DNA of 64,000 nt from Cellvibrio sp. KY-GH-1 (GCF_008806975.1 NZ_CP031728.1:3555501-3619500); one strand, 5' to 3'. Counted from the stretch's first letter, positions 38,239 to 48,626 are shown. The notes: generated by a model from the sequence alone, not told the origin. Program-made: numbers and translations.

Positions 38239-39873
38239 CTAGCTATTGGTGCATAGCTTATTTCGCCCTTCTGATTTGGCACGATAGAGCGCGGCATCCG
38301 CTTCCTGCAGGAGTTGATCTGCCCGCTCCATGTCCGGGCGATACGCAGCAATACCAGCGCTCAGGGTGACATTAAACGTGCGCTCTCCTGCGCTGAAGCT
38401 GATCTCACGAAATCGCCTACGCACATCTTCCATCAGCATTACCGCCTCATCCCTTCCGCAGCGAGGCAATACCGCGACAAACTCTTCACCCCCATAGCGC
38501 CCTACAGCATCCGTTTTGCGCAATCGCTGGCGCAGCAAATGCGCGATGGCTTTAATTACCTTGTCGCCCGCCGGATGGCCATAGGTATCATTAATTTGTT
38601 TGAAGTGATCCAAATCCAGCATCACCACACTCAAGTCCCCACCACCGCGCACCGTGCGACTGAGTTCAATATCTACCTGCTCTTTGATACGCGAATGTTT
38701 AAGCAAACCCGTCAAACTATCGCGATCCAACGCCTCGCTGAGCTGCCGGCTGCGTGCCGCACGGGTGGTAACGGCAGAAACCAGCTCGCGATCATTCAGA
38801 GGCTTGCTGAGGAAGTCGTCGCCCGCCCTAGCCAGCGCCAGCGCGCGCTTTTCGACATCTTGCTCGGATGAAAGGTAGGTAATAGGAACCCGCAACCAAT
38901 CCTGATTCAGGCGAATTACCTGCGCCAGTTCTATGCCGTTACAACCAGGCATATTAATATCCAGCAGTATCAGGTCCGGGTGGAAATCCTGCAGTAACTC
39001 GAAAATAACCTGGGGGTTATTACTGATTTGCACGTGAATCCCCGCCGCATTGAGCACCAGTTTGTAGTGCTCGGCGAGCGCCAGATCATCATCGATGATT
39101 AACACCCGATGAGGCGCACTGCGATTGCGATCCAGATAATGCTCAAAACAATCGACCAGGCGAATAATATCTAAGGGTTTAACAAAATACCCCACTGCTC
39201 CGGCCTTAACCGCGGCGTGATAGGCGTCAAAATCCGTGCGAGTCGAAACAAAAATAACCGGGATAGGAGCAGGTAAATGCTGCTGCAAGATCATCACCGC
39301 TTCCGGTGCCTCGCGCCCCTCTTCGATAAACATTATGTCGCAAATCATAAAATCCGGCGCACGACGCACTACTTCTGTCTCGGCCGCGGCGATAGTTGCA
39401 AAGTGCTCGACCTGATGACCAAAGTGGCGCAAGGTCATGCAGACCTCTTCGGCAATATCCAGGTCATCTTCCAGCACATAAATCAGGGTGTTAGTTTTTT
39501 GCACTGAGGTGTGACTAATCAAAGGCACAGCTTTGTTATTGCGCTCAGCTTGCAAATCACCACCCAGGGCAGAAACAGCGACTGAAAACACGCGCAAGAT
39601 CCCCATATCCAGGTGATCGTTCGCCAACCACTCCTGGGCTTGCAGCTCCAGTTTTTTTGCCTGTTTACCCAAATCGGTAAAACCAAAACTACCGGCAGAA
39701 CCCGCCAGTTTATGCAAGCGGTGGTTAAGCTGGGTGAGCGCAGGAGTGCGCAACTCGGGATCGATAAGGTCATTAACCAGAATACGCAGCTGCGCCAATT
39801 CAGTGGGCAAGCGCTGGGCATAGTCGTCGCGTAATGCCTGGAGTTTAGCTGCTATGTCAGCATTTTTGTCCAT
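38239..39873 (-). CDS. Diguanylate cyclase with Hpt and two receiver domains
   Basis: Predicted c-di-GMP synthase controlled by phosphotransfer. The 544-residue protein has an N-terminal Hpt domain with H54 in LHKLAGSAGSFGF, a first receiver (about 130-245) with IYVLEDD and ICDIMF, a second receiver (about 255-370) with LIIDDD and LLDINMP, and a GGDEF domain (about 385-544) with active-site GGEEF. An RKTD inhibitory site lies five residues before GGEEF, so product feedback is likely. It is divergent from the HD-GYP gene. Carrying both Hpt and receivers, it can pass phosphoryl groups as well as receive them. Confidence 0.93.
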   Translation of the reverse strand: MDKNADIAAKLQALRDDYAQRLPTELAQLRILVNDLIDPELRTPALTQLNHRLHKLAGSAGSFGFTDLGKQAKKLELQAQEWLANDHLDMGILRVFSVAVSALGGDLQAERNNKAVPLISHTSVQKTNTLIYVLEDDLDIAEEVCMTLRHFGHQVEHFATIAAAETEVVRRAPDFMICDIMFIEEGREAPEAVMILQQHLPAPIPVIFVSTRTDFDAYHAAVKAGAVGYFVKPLDIIRLVDCFEHYLDRNRSAPHRVLIIDDDLALAEHYKLVLNAAGIHVQISNNPQVIFELLQDFHPDLILLDINMPGCNGIELAQVIRLNQDWLRVPITYLSSEQDVEKRALALARAGDDFLSKPLNDRELVSAVTTRAARSRQLSEALDRDSLTGLLKHSRIKEQVDIELSRTVRGGGDLSVVMLDLDHFKQINDTYGHPAGDKVIKAIAHLLRQRLRKTDAVGRYGGEEFVAVLPRCGRDEAVMLMEDVRRRFREISFSAGERTFNVTLSAGIAAYRPDMERADQLLQEADAALYRAKSEGRNKLCTNS

Positions 39874-40157
39874 GAGAAAGCAGCCTGTTTAAGGGAAAGA
39901 TTTCTTATTGGCCAACACAAATACCCGCCTGTTAATTCTCGCCCGACGTCGTTCGAATCATTAGCCTGAATAATAGGTGCGAAATAACGATTTAGCCACT
40001 GGTTGGCTTACATCAAGCCACCCATGACTGCAATTCAGCATAAGAACCTTTCTTTATCGGGAAAAAAATTCTGTCATCGCGAGCCAGTTCTCAATTAAAG
40101 CCTGACTATACTCAGCCAAACGCTACCAATCTTTTACGGACCTACCGCACGGATCTC

Positions 40158-41381
40158 ATGCTAAAACGAATCGCAGTCAAAGACATAAAGCTCGGCATGT
40201 TCATATGCGAATTCTGTGGCTCGTGGATGGAACATCCCTTTTGGAAAACTCGCTTTCTTTTGGAAGATGAAAAAGACCTGCGCGCTATTCTCGCCAGCGG
40301 TATTAAAGAGCTCTGGATAGATGTCAGCCAAGGGCTTGATGCCTGTGATGAAACCGCCGGTAAAACAGAAGCGGAAGTCGCCTCGGAAGCAGAAGCTTTG
40401 CTATTGGAAGCCGAAAAGCCGGGCAATCTGGAACGCGCGTCACTGGATGAAGAGATAAAAACAGCGGCGCGCTTGTGCAATCGTGCCAAAGAAGCCGTGA
40501 TTGAAATGTTCAGTGATGTCCGCATGGGCAAAGCGATTCAAGTAGAAAAGGCGCACGAGCTGGTTGATGAAATATCCAAATCTGTGCTGCGCCAACCTCA
40601 CGCCCTGATCAGTCTGGCCCGATTAAAATCTGCCGATGAATATACCTACCTGCACTCAGTAGCCGTTTGTGCACTGATGATCGCCTTGGCACGCCAACTA
40701 AACCTCGATGAAGAAACCGTACGCAATGCCGGCATGGCCGGATTGCTCCACGATATCGGCAAGGTGGGCATCCCATTGAAAGTACTGAATAAGCCGGGCA
40801 AGTTAACGGATGAGGAATTTGCGATAGTGAAATCCCACCCGGAACTGGGTGCCAAGATTTTAATTGAAAATTACCAGGTGCCGGCAATGGCGCTGGATGT
40901 TTGCCTACACCACCATGAAAAAGTCGATGGCACCGGTTATCCATTTGGATTAAAAGGCGACACCATCAGCCTGTTTGCCAAGATGGGCGCGGTGTGCGAT
41001 GTCTATGATGCAATTACCTCCAACCGTCCATACAAAAAAGGGTGGTCTCCCGCTGACTCAATTCGCAAGATGGCGGAGTGGAGCAAGGGGCATTTTGATG
41101 AAGCAGTATTCCAGGCATTTGTGAAAACCGTGGGTATTTATCCCACAGGCTCGCTGGTTCGGTTGGAAAGCGGGCGCTTGGCGGTAGTGATCGAACAAAA
41201 TGACGCTTCGCTGCTGATGCCCAAAGTAAAAATATTTTTCTCTGCCAAAACCAAAATGCCAATCATTCAGGAAGTCCTAGATCTTGCTGTACTGCAAGGC
41301 AAGGAAAAAATCATCGGGCGCGAATCACCCGATGACTGGGGTTTTAAAAACCTTGATTTGCTCTGGTCTGGTACGGGCTGA
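40158..41381 (+). CDS. HD-GYP domain protein, predicted c-di-GMP phosphodiesterase
   Basis: The 407-residue protein has an N-terminal DUF3391-like region (KRIAVKDIKLGMFICEF) and a C-terminal HD-GYP domain with HDIGKVGIP (H198-D199) and HHEKVDGTGYP (252-262), the residues needed to bind metals and cleave c-di-GMP. It is soluble. It is divergent from a diguanylate cyclase, so the pair may set opposite outputs. GRLAVVIEQNDASLLMPKVK near the C-terminus is typical for this group. Confidence 0.93.
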   Translation: MLKRIAVKDIKLGMFICEFCGSWMEHPFWKTRFLLEDEKDLRAILASGIKELWIDVSQGLDACDETAGKTEAEVASEAEALLLEAEKPGNLERASLDEEIKTAARLCNRAKEAVIEMFSDVRMGKAIQVEKAHELVDEISKSVLRQPHALISLARLKSADEYTYLHSVAVCALMIALARQLNLDEETVRNAGMAGLLHDIGKVGIPLKVLNKPGKLTDEEFAIVKSHPELGAKILIENYQVPAMALDVCLHHHEKVDGTGYPFGLKGDTISLFAKMGAVCDVYDAITSNRPYKKGWSPADSIRKMAEWSKGHFDEAVFQAFVKTVGIYPTGSLVRLESGRLAVVIEQNDASLLMPKVKIFFSAKTKMPIIQEVLDLAVLQGKEKIIGRESPDDWGFKNLDLLWSGTG

Positions 41382-41410
41382 TAGTCACCCGCTACAGCGC
41401 TGTCTCATCG

Positions 41411-41794
41411 CTAATGCCTGTCCCAGATATCGCGCAGCTCCTGTGCCAAGGTCATAGGGTCAAAGGGTTTGGCGATTACTCCCGCCGCCCCTAAATTCAA
41501 ATACCCCTGCACTTCTTGTGGCTGAACCTTAGCGGTCATAAATACCACTGGCGTTTGCTCCAGCTCAGAAAAATTGCGCAGGCCTTTTAAAGTCTCCGGC
41601 CCATCCATCCCCGGCATCATTACATCCAGTAAAATTAAATCCGGCTTGAAGGGGACTGCTTTCTGCAATGCCTCATTACCGCCACTGCAAGGCTCCACCG
41701 TAAAACCATTGATTGTTTCCAGTACCATCAATGCAATGGCTTGGATATCGGGATCATCTTCCACATACAAAATACGATTTAGTTCGCGAGTCAT
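41411..41794 (-). CDS. Single-domain response regulator
   Basis: A 127-residue CheY-like receiver without output domain. It has ILYVEDDPDIQ with the acidic pair, the phosphorylated aspartate in LILLDVMMPGMDG, VFMTAKV and the lysine in VIAKPFDP. AGGA precedes the ATG. It follows the 785-residue kinase by 23 bases, so that kinase is its likely partner; the HD-GYP gene converges on it from the other side. Confidence 0.93.
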   Translation of the reverse strand: MTRELNRILYVEDDPDIQAIALMVLETINGFTVEPCSGGNEALQKAVPFKPDLILLDVMMPGMDGPETLKGLRNFSELEQTPVVFMTAKVQPQEVQGYLNLGAAGVIAKPFDPMTLAQELRDIWDRH

Positions 41795-41817
41795 TGTGTA
41801 TTCCTGTTAATGAAAAA

Positions 41818-44175
41818 TTAAACACTGGTACTGTGCAGCGGAAACGTTGCGTAGAAAGTGGCGCCCTTGCCTAATTCAGAATCAAACCCGATAGTGCCCT
41901 GCATACGCTCCACAAATGCTTTACTAATTGCCAGACCCAAGCCGGTACCGCCGCGTTGGCGCGAGTCGGAAGAATCCGCTTGGGAAAATTTCTGAAAAAT
42001 GCGGGCGCGAAATTCTTCGCTAACACCGGGTCCGTGATCGACCACGGCAATTTTTACCCGATTTCCAGACCGCGTAACCACCACTTCCACCTGTCCATTA
42101 GGGGGAGAAAATTTCACCGCATTGGAAATAAAATTAGCCATGACTTGCTGCAGGCGCTGAGCATCGATATCGACCTCCAAGTTTTCCGTAGCAGCGTCCG
42201 CCAACAACGTCAGACGAATGCCAAAAGTTTCAGCATAGGCCATATTCCCTTCAACCGACTGCTGCAAAATCGGCAGCAACAACTGTGTACTTAAATCAAA
42301 TTGCATTTTGCCGGCGAGCAATTTTTCCATATCGAGCAGATCGTTAATCAGCAATGTCAAACGCAAAGAATTTTTGTGGGCAATCGTCAGCATGTTGTGA
42401 ATATTGGCTGGCAAACTGCCAAGCATGCCACCAACTACCATACCCAGCGACCCGGAAATAGACGTAAGCGGTGTGCGCAATTCGTGGCTAACCGCAGAGA
42501 CAAATTCATTTTTCATTTGTTCAATGCGCTTACGCTCCGTAATGTCCTGAATAAATGACCAAATCTGCCGCTCTCCATTTGGGCTTTCAATTAATACACC
42601 ATTGAGAAGCACTGGAATTAAACGCCCATCATTGTGAATCAAATGTTTTTCGTAAGGCCCATAACGCCCGCTAATATGCAGACTTTCGAGCTGTTCTAAA
42701 TCCTCTTGCGCATATTCCGGCGGTGTTATCGAGTGATTATCCATACGCATAACATCGCTACGTGAATAGCCTAGCAGCCGGCAAAACTCTGGATTGCACT
42801 CAATGAAATTTCCGCCTAAACAGTGATTGAGGGTTATTGCGATGGGAGCTTGCGTATAAAGTGTAGATAGTTTCTGCTCACTCAAGGCAATTTCGTCATA
42901 GGCGGCTTTAGTTTCTGTAATATCCCACAAAAAGCCATCTATATATTTCAGCCCTTTTTGACGATCAAAAACACCAGCACCCACCTCCTGCACATAAATC
43001 CATTGACCATCGCTGTGTTGCATGCGATACACCAAGTTAAATGACTTTTGGAAACGTAAAGCCTGTTGCACCTGATCAAATATTCTGGTCACATCATCGG
43101 GGTGCGTGATATCAGTAAAGCTCAATGGCCGCTCACCGAAAAATTCTTTTGCCGCATGTCCGGTAAGGCGAGTCACAGCATCACTTAAATACAACATAGT
43201 CCAGCGTTCATCATTACGGCAGCGATACACCGCTCCGGGAAAGTTGTTAATCATGCTTTGCAAGCGCTCTTCGCTTTGTATCAATCGAATACGCGACTGG
43301 TGTAATTCAGTGATATCCGTGTGGGTACCCGACATCCACAAGGGTTCACCGTCAGGCAAAAAACTAATAACCCGGCCTCGAGCGTAGACGTATACCCATT
43401 CACCGCTCTTATGTCTCATCCGACAATTACATTCGTAATAATCCAACTCGCCACGAAAGTGCCGCTCAAGTAGCTCACCAGACACCTTTAAGTCTTCAGG
43501 ATGGCAAAGAGTGAACCAAGTATTGAGCGATACTGGCGCCAACTCATCCAAACTATAGCCAAGAATACCTGCCCAGCGCTCGTTAAAAATAGTCTCTCCT
43601 GTTTGCACATTCCAACGCCAAGTCCCCAGATTAGCGCCACGAATAATGTCCTCTACATGCTGGCGTTCCCGCTGTAGTGCAATACTGCTCTCATGCGCCT
43701 CAAACAATTGCACAACCTGATCCGCAAGCAAACGCAAACTACACTGTTGTTCATGAGTCAATTGACGTGGCTGGTGATCAATAACACACAGGGTTCCCAG
43801 AGCTTCACCGCCTGGGGTAACCAAAGGGGCGCCAGCATAAAATCGAATAAATGGCTCACCGGTAACGAGCGGGTTATCGGAAAAACGCCGATCAAGCAGG
43901 GCATCCTCAACCAACAACATTTCGCTCGGCGTAAATATCGCATGCGCACAAAACGCGACGTCGCGTGGCGTTTCACTCGCATCCAATCCAATACAACTTT
44001 TAAACCATTGGCGATCGCGGTCCACGAGTGAAATCACCGCAATTGGCACATCGCATATGTTTTTCGCGAGGTGCGTAATAGCGTCAAATTTTTTTTCGCG
44101 CGGGGTATCCAGCACGTCCAGGCGATAAAGCGCCTGCAAGCGTAATTCTTCATTGGCGGGCAATGCGGCTTTCAT
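41818..44175 (-). CDS. GAF-PAS sensor histidine kinase
   Basis: A 785-residue soluble sensor kinase. Residues 1-165 are a GAF domain (AKNICDVPIAVISLVDRDRQ, then GAPLVTPGGEALGTLCVID), followed by three PAS repeats with PAC-like ends (about 175-560), the dimerisation and phosphohistidine helix FVSAVSHELRTPLTSISGSL, and the ATPase domain with GTGLGLAISKAFVERMQG. It has no membrane segment and no fused receiver. AAGGAG precedes the ATG, which overlaps the stop of the larger kinase by four bases (ATGA). Its catalytic half is very like that of the neighbour, so the two arose by duplication. Confidence 0.94.
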   Translation of the reverse strand: MKAALPANEELRLQALYRLDVLDTPREKKFDAITHLAKNICDVPIAVISLVDRDRQWFKSCIGLDASETPRDVAFCAHAIFTPSEMLLVEDALLDRRFSDNPLVTGEPFIRFYAGAPLVTPGGEALGTLCVIDHQPRQLTHEQQCSLRLLADQVVQLFEAHESSIALQRERQHVEDIIRGANLGTWRWNVQTGETIFNERWAGILGYSLDELAPVSLNTWFTLCHPEDLKVSGELLERHFRGELDYYECNCRMRHKSGEWVYVYARGRVISFLPDGEPLWMSGTHTDITELHQSRIRLIQSEERLQSMINNFPGAVYRCRNDERWTMLYLSDAVTRLTGHAAKEFFGERPLSFTDITHPDDVTRIFDQVQQALRFQKSFNLVYRMQHSDGQWIYVQEVGAGVFDRQKGLKYIDGFLWDITETKAAYDEIALSEQKLSTLYTQAPIAITLNHCLGGNFIECNPEFCRLLGYSRSDVMRMDNHSITPPEYAQEDLEQLESLHISGRYGPYEKHLIHNDGRLIPVLLNGVLIESPNGERQIWSFIQDITERKRIEQMKNEFVSAVSHELRTPLTSISGSLGMVVGGMLGSLPANIHNMLTIAHKNSLRLTLLINDLLDMEKLLAGKMQFDLSTQLLLPILQQSVEGNMAYAETFGIRLTLLADAATENLEVDIDAQRLQQVMANFISNAVKFSPPNGQVEVVVTRSGNRVKIAVVDHGPGVSEEFRARIFQKFSQADSSDSRQRGGTGLGLAISKAFVERMQGTIGFDSELGKGATFYATFPLHSTSV

Positions 44176-47100
44176 GGACGCGCTCCTTGTACATCGCTGC
44201 TCAATTGCTGCAACGCCTGTTGTACCACGGCATCCAGCTCACCATTGACCAAAGGTTTTTGCAGCCAGTAAATACCGGTGCGATTACCCAGGCCAACCAA
44301 TCGCTGCTTACCTTCATCCACGGAGCCAGTAATAATAATGATGGGAATTTTTTTGTTTTGTTGATGCTGTTCCTGCTGGCGCAACTGCTCCACTATGTCC
44401 ATACCATGCATATCGGGCAGGTTGAGGTCTAACGTAATTAAATCGTAATCGCGCAATTGCAAATGCTCTAACGCCGCCTGGCCATTATTGGCGCGGTCCA
44501 CATCCATCCCACGCGCACCAAGTGCAGTTGCCAGGACTTCAGCGGTTTCCAAATCATCTTCCACAATTAATAAATGCGGTTTGGTTTTACCGGGTTCGAT
44601 ACGGGTAGCAGGTACTTTTTGAGTTGAATCTTCGCAGGGTAAATCAAAATAAAAACTGGCGCCTTCACCGGGAACTGACTCCACCCCAACCTTGCCACCC
44701 ATGCGTTCTATTATTTCTTTGCAAATTGCCAAACCCAAGCCAGTTCCTCCCTTTTGGCGCGAGTCCGATGAGTCAGCTTGGGAAAACTTTTGAAACAGGC
44801 GGGCGCGGAAATTTTCAGGAATACCCGGCCCCTTATCAATAACAATAACGCGTACACTGCCAAAACTTCGCTCGACACTGATACGTACCTGATCATTTAT
44901 CGGGGAGAACTTGGCGGCATTGGATAAATAATTCGCCAGCACCTGTAACAGCCGCTGGCTGTCCACGGTAACCTTTGCATCGTCAAGGTCGTTGTCCAAC
45001 TGATAAATGACTCCATACTGCGCTGCAAAAGCGGCGTTGGACTCGATACTTTGTTGCAGCAAAGGCAACAGCATTTGTGGCTGCAAATCAAAATGCATTT
45101 TGCCCGCAACCAGTTTTTCCATATCCAGTAAATCATTGACCAAATGGATTAACCGCTGCGAGTTATTGTGCGCAATCTGAATCATGCGCGCGGATTGTTC
45201 GCTAAGGCTGCCGGCCATGCCGCTCGCCACAATACCCAGCGCCCCACTGATGGCCGTAAGCGGTGTACGCAATTCATGGCTAACCGTGGAAATAAATTCG
45301 GCTTTCATCTGGTCGATGCGTTTGATTTCACTGATATCGCGCGCGAGGCCCAAGTAACCACTAATGTCCCCTTCAGCATCGCGCAGCGCTGATACTGTAA
45401 GAATCACCGGAAATTGTGAACCGTCCTTGCGCACATAGGTCCATTCTTTCTCGTCATCACTGCCTTCACGCGCTTTCGCCACAAAGCCATCAAAGCCGGG
45501 TTTAACTTCATAGCCCAGCTCGCAAGTCAGGCGATGGGCATGTGCTTCCACCTCCTCGGGCAAATGAATAATTGCTGGCGTTTGTTTATTAATCACTTCC
45601 TGCGCGCTGTAACCCAGCATCAGCTCAGCACCGTGGTTAAAGGTTTTAATCAAGCCATTTACATCGGTGGAAATAATCGAAATGCTCGCCGCATCCAGAA
45701 TCGCTTTGCGCAACGAATTGGTTTCCTGTATTTGCATTTCCGCTTGTTTGAGCGGGGTGATATCGGAGACGTAGCCATGCCAGAGCACGCTGCCGTCTTC
45801 GAGTTTTTCGGGAATAGATTCCACGTGGGTCCAGATCAAACCGCGCAGCGGATGGTTCACGCGCACAGTTGCCACCCAGGGCGTTAAATGCGTAGCCGAA
45901 TAGGACACGCTTTCACTCACCCAACCCACATCATCCGGGTGAATGACCGCGAATACTTTTTGCGCTGAACTGGTAACTTCATCCGGATTGGTGTTGTAGA
46001 TATTTTTCATGCCCGGGCTGGCATAGGGGAAAAAGGAACTGCCATCGGGGCGCAACTGAAATTGATAGAGAAACCCGGGTAAACGTTCGCTCAGTTTTTG
46101 AAAGCGGTTGAGAATAATTTTTTTCTCGCGCTCCTGCTGCCAACGCTCCACTACCGAGCTGATCCAACGCGCGAGTAAACGCACAAAATCCTTATCGAGT
46201 GAATCAAATTGATGATGGCGTGTTTTGCGTGAGAAAAAACACAGGGTGCCGTACAGGCGATCACCGATCCACAAGGGCACACCAATGTAGGATTCCATTT
46301 GGGTTAACAAATAGGCTGAGTGTCGCTTGTGCTCACTGGAAGGGATATCGTCTTCGGCAAATACATCGCGCAGCGCCACAGTAAGGCTACAGTAGTTTTT
46401 TCCCAAGGTATTGGAGATGGCGGCATCCTTATTACCGGTTGCGGAAAATTGCACATGGACGCGATAGTCTTCGCCGTTGATCTCGCTGATTAACCCGCCG
46501 CCCAGGCCCAAATAGCGCGCCCCCAAACTGAGCGCCAGGCGCAATTGTTCTGCGGAATCCACTGCCGGAAGCGAGGCAATTTCATTAAGCGAATGCATAG
46601 CCGCTTGCTGACGAATACTTACTAGCTCAGTGTTCTTGCGATCGGTAATGTCAGTGTAAACGCCGAGCATGAGGGCCGCTTTGCCATCCGGTTGCCACTC
46701 CACAACCTTGCCGCGGGTAAGTATCCATTTGTAACTACCGTCATGTACCTTGAGCCGGTATTCATTCTCGTACATGGGGGTTTCGCCTTTGATATGGCGA
46801 ATAATATCGCTGTAGCTCACCCGCTTATCGGCGGGGTGCACGCGGCTCATCCACTCATCCAAGTCAAGCGAGCTGGGCGATTCCGGGCCGATGCCACACA
46901 GTTGGCGCCACTCAGGGGAAAAACGCGCCTTGTCATGGGCAATATCCCATTCCCAAAAACCAGAATCACTGCTGCGTAGTGCTAATGCCAAACGCTGACG
47001 CGCCTGTTCGCTGTGGGCGTGCTCCTCCCGCAATTGCTCACTGTGCTGGCTCACCAGCTGTTTCAGGTGATAGCGATTAAAGCGGATAAACAACACTAAC

Positions 47101-48125
47101 ATTAACAGCGCCAACACCATCGCCGTGAGCCATTTGGCCATGACGCGTTGGCGAATCGAACTGTAGGACAAATAAACAGGTGTTATGTCACTCCACACCA
47201 ACATCGCCAAACCAGACTGCTCAGGAGGAAACCCGACTTGTTGCATCGGCCACCATGAGAGCAAATAGGTCTTACCTTCTTCCTGCAGCACGTGCCCTCG
47301 CTTGTTGATAGGCACCAACCCACGAGTCCACCAGACCCCCAACTGCGGATGACTCGTTTCCTCCAGACGCCAGTCATCTACCACGGTCGCGTTTTTCTGG
47401 TTTAACACCTGGCGCACTTGCTCCCACAGCATCTGCTCCACTGCGGTTTTGCGCAAAAACATCGCGACCTGCATGGGAACAGCGTCCCCCTCTCTGGCCT
47501 GTGGAATTGACGACATACCAACTTCCAATACCGCGATTACGCCTCCACTTTGATCTTCGTTTGCCATAATCGGCAATACCGCCCGGTGACCACTGCCATG
47601 ACGCGAAACATCCTCGCCCCATGCCGGCAACCCGGAAGCAAATGCATTGGTAACCAGAAGTCGCAGGCCGCTCAGGCTATCGCCGTAACGATCAGGTTTG
47701 TGCATACGCAAAAAGGTAACAGCGCCGGGCGCAAAATAGAGGCTCAGTTGCCGCACACCCAAGTCTTTCATGCTGTCCCACTGGTCAGTTAGCTGCAATT
47801 GCAGCCTTGCGCGCGCCTCGGTCAGCAGCTCTGGTGCGGCCTGATTATCGGTAGTTGCAAAGACCTGGTGGGCACGACGAATTTCACTGACGATGGCCGT
47901 ATCACGCACGATCAGCTGGGCAAGTAGCATGGCCTGCTGGGTAAGATCCCGGCTGGTGGACTCCATGTAATCTTTCTGAGCCTGCGTTCGCCACTCCAGG
48001 CGCTCCTCCCAGACTTGCTCATGTGCGAACAAATCCAAGCGCATAAACAGTAAAAAAACTAACGCCAGTACAAGGGCAGATACCCAAGGCAACCATTGGT
48101 AGAGGCGTTTCGTTGTCGACTGCAT
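44172..48125 (-). CDS. Membrane-bound hybrid sensor histidine kinase
   Basis: A 1317-residue kinase. It has a membrane helix at about 13-30, a large periplasmic sensor, a second helix (about 330-350), PAS domains (one near 380-495), a GAF-like segment (about 515-660), two more PAS domains, the phosphohistidine helix FISTVSHELRTPLTAISGAL, the ATPase domain with GTGLGLAICKEIIERMGG, and a C-terminal receiver (LLIVEDDLETAE, then ITLDLNLPDMHG). The receiver can feed an Hpt protein such as the one encoded at 38239. It is the first gene of a three-gene run with the second kinase and the CheY-like regulator. The signal is unknown. Confidence 0.93.
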   Translation of the reverse strand: MQSTTKRLYQWLPWVSALVLALVFLLFMRLDLFAHEQVWEERLEWRTQAQKDYMESTSRDLTQQAMLLAQLIVRDTAIVSEIRRAHQVFATTDNQAAPELLTEARARLQLQLTDQWDSMKDLGVRQLSLYFAPGAVTFLRMHKPDRYGDSLSGLRLLVTNAFASGLPAWGEDVSRHGSGHRAVLPIMANEDQSGGVIAVLEVGMSSIPQAREGDAVPMQVAMFLRKTAVEQMLWEQVRQVLNQKNATVVDDWRLEETSHPQLGVWWTRGLVPINKRGHVLQEEGKTYLLSWWPMQQVGFPPEQSGLAMLVWSDITPVYLSYSSIRQRVMAKWLTAMVLALLMLVLFIRFNRYHLKQLVSQHSEQLREEHAHSEQARQRLALALRSSDSGFWEWDIAHDKARFSPEWRQLCGIGPESPSSLDLDEWMSRVHPADKRVSYSDIIRHIKGETPMYENEYRLKVHDGSYKWILTRGKVVEWQPDGKAALMLGVYTDITDRKNTELVSIRQQAAMHSLNEIASLPAVDSAEQLRLALSLGARYLGLGGGLISEINGEDYRVHVQFSATGNKDAAISNTLGKNYCSLTVALRDVFAEDDIPSSEHKRHSAYLLTQMESYIGVPLWIGDRLYGTLCFFSRKTRHHQFDSLDKDFVRLLARWISSVVERWQQEREKKIILNRFQKLSERLPGFLYQFQLRPDGSSFFPYASPGMKNIYNTNPDEVTSSAQKVFAVIHPDDVGWVSESVSYSATHLTPWVATVRVNHPLRGLIWTHVESIPEKLEDGSVLWHGYVSDITPLKQAEMQIQETNSLRKAILDAASISIISTDVNGLIKTFNHGAELMLGYSAQEVINKQTPAIIHLPEEVEAHAHRLTCELGYEVKPGFDGFVAKAREGSDDEKEWTYVRKDGSQFPVILTVSALRDAEGDISGYLGLARDISEIKRIDQMKAEFISTVSHELRTPLTAISGALGIVASGMAGSLSEQSARMIQIAHNNSQRLIHLVNDLLDMEKLVAGKMHFDLQPQMLLPLLQQSIESNAAFAAQYGVIYQLDNDLDDAKVTVDSQRLLQVLANYLSNAAKFSPINDQVRISVERSFGSVRVIVIDKGPGIPENFRARLFQKFSQADSSDSRQKGGTGLGLAICKEIIERMGGKVGVESVPGEGASFYFDLPCEDSTQKVPATRIEPGKTKPHLLIVEDDLETAEVLATALGARGMDVDRANNGQAALEHLQLRDYDLITLDLNLPDMHGMDIVEQLRQQEQHQQNKKIPIIIITGSVDEGKQRLVGLGNRTGIYWLQKPLVNGELDAVVQQALQQLSSDVQGARP

Positions 48126-48157
48126 GAATCACTCTGGGATAGGTGTTGTTATTGGTG

Positions 48158-48182
48158 GCTTCGCCAAGAAAATCGGCGAAGC
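48158..48182 (-). other. Hairpin between rnfH and the kinase gene
   Basis: GCTTCGCC and GGCGAAGC pair around a 9-base loop. There is no T run in the minus direction, so it is a weak terminator at best for rnfH and its upstream genes. Confidence 0.4.
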
Positions 48183-48248
48183 ATTACCCCAGTGTAGTGC
48201 AAATTTTTTGTGAAGCAGGCCGCCACAGCGGCCAAAGTGAAAGGGCTA

Positions 48249-48587
48249 TTAAGTCTGCGGGTTATCGTTAGTGGCGTCCGCGGCTTTATCGGCCCGCTTG
48301 CGGCGCGCCTCTTTCGGGTCAGAGGCCAGCGGGCGATAAATCTCTACCCGATCACCGGCGTGCAGCACATGTTTGTCAGCGGCTTCCAGGCCCTTTGTGC
48401 CCAACGATTGACCGAAGATACCCATCTTGGCCGAGGCAATATCCAGATCGGGGAAGTGATCGGTAATTTTGGAGCGCTTGACCGCGTCCAGTGCGGTAGT
48501 GCCCGGCTCCACCAAGAGCGCAATAATTTTTTGTTTGTGCGGCAGCGCATAAGCGACTTCCACGGTAATTAAATCAAAATCAGCCAT
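48249..48587 (-). CDS. rnfH: RnfH family protein
   Basis: A 112-residue ubiquitin-fold protein of the RnfH/RatB family, function poorly defined. It shows ITVEVAYALPHKQKIIALLV, GTTALDAVKRS, KMGIFGQS and HVLHAGDRVEIYRPLASDPK, with a charged C-terminal tail. GGTGAG precedes the ATG. It follows ratA by 39 bases, the conserved ratA-rnfH order. BamE, often next to these genes, is 10 kb away here. Confidence 0.93.
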   Translation of the reverse strand: MADFDLITVEVAYALPHKQKIIALLVEPGTTALDAVKRSKITDHFPDLDIASAKMGIFGQSLGTKGLEAADKHVLHAGDRVEIYRPLASDPKEARRKRADKAADATNDNPQT

Positions 48588-48626
48588 CGCGTTTGCTCAC
48601 CCCGAATTAGCACTAAAAAAGCCGGA

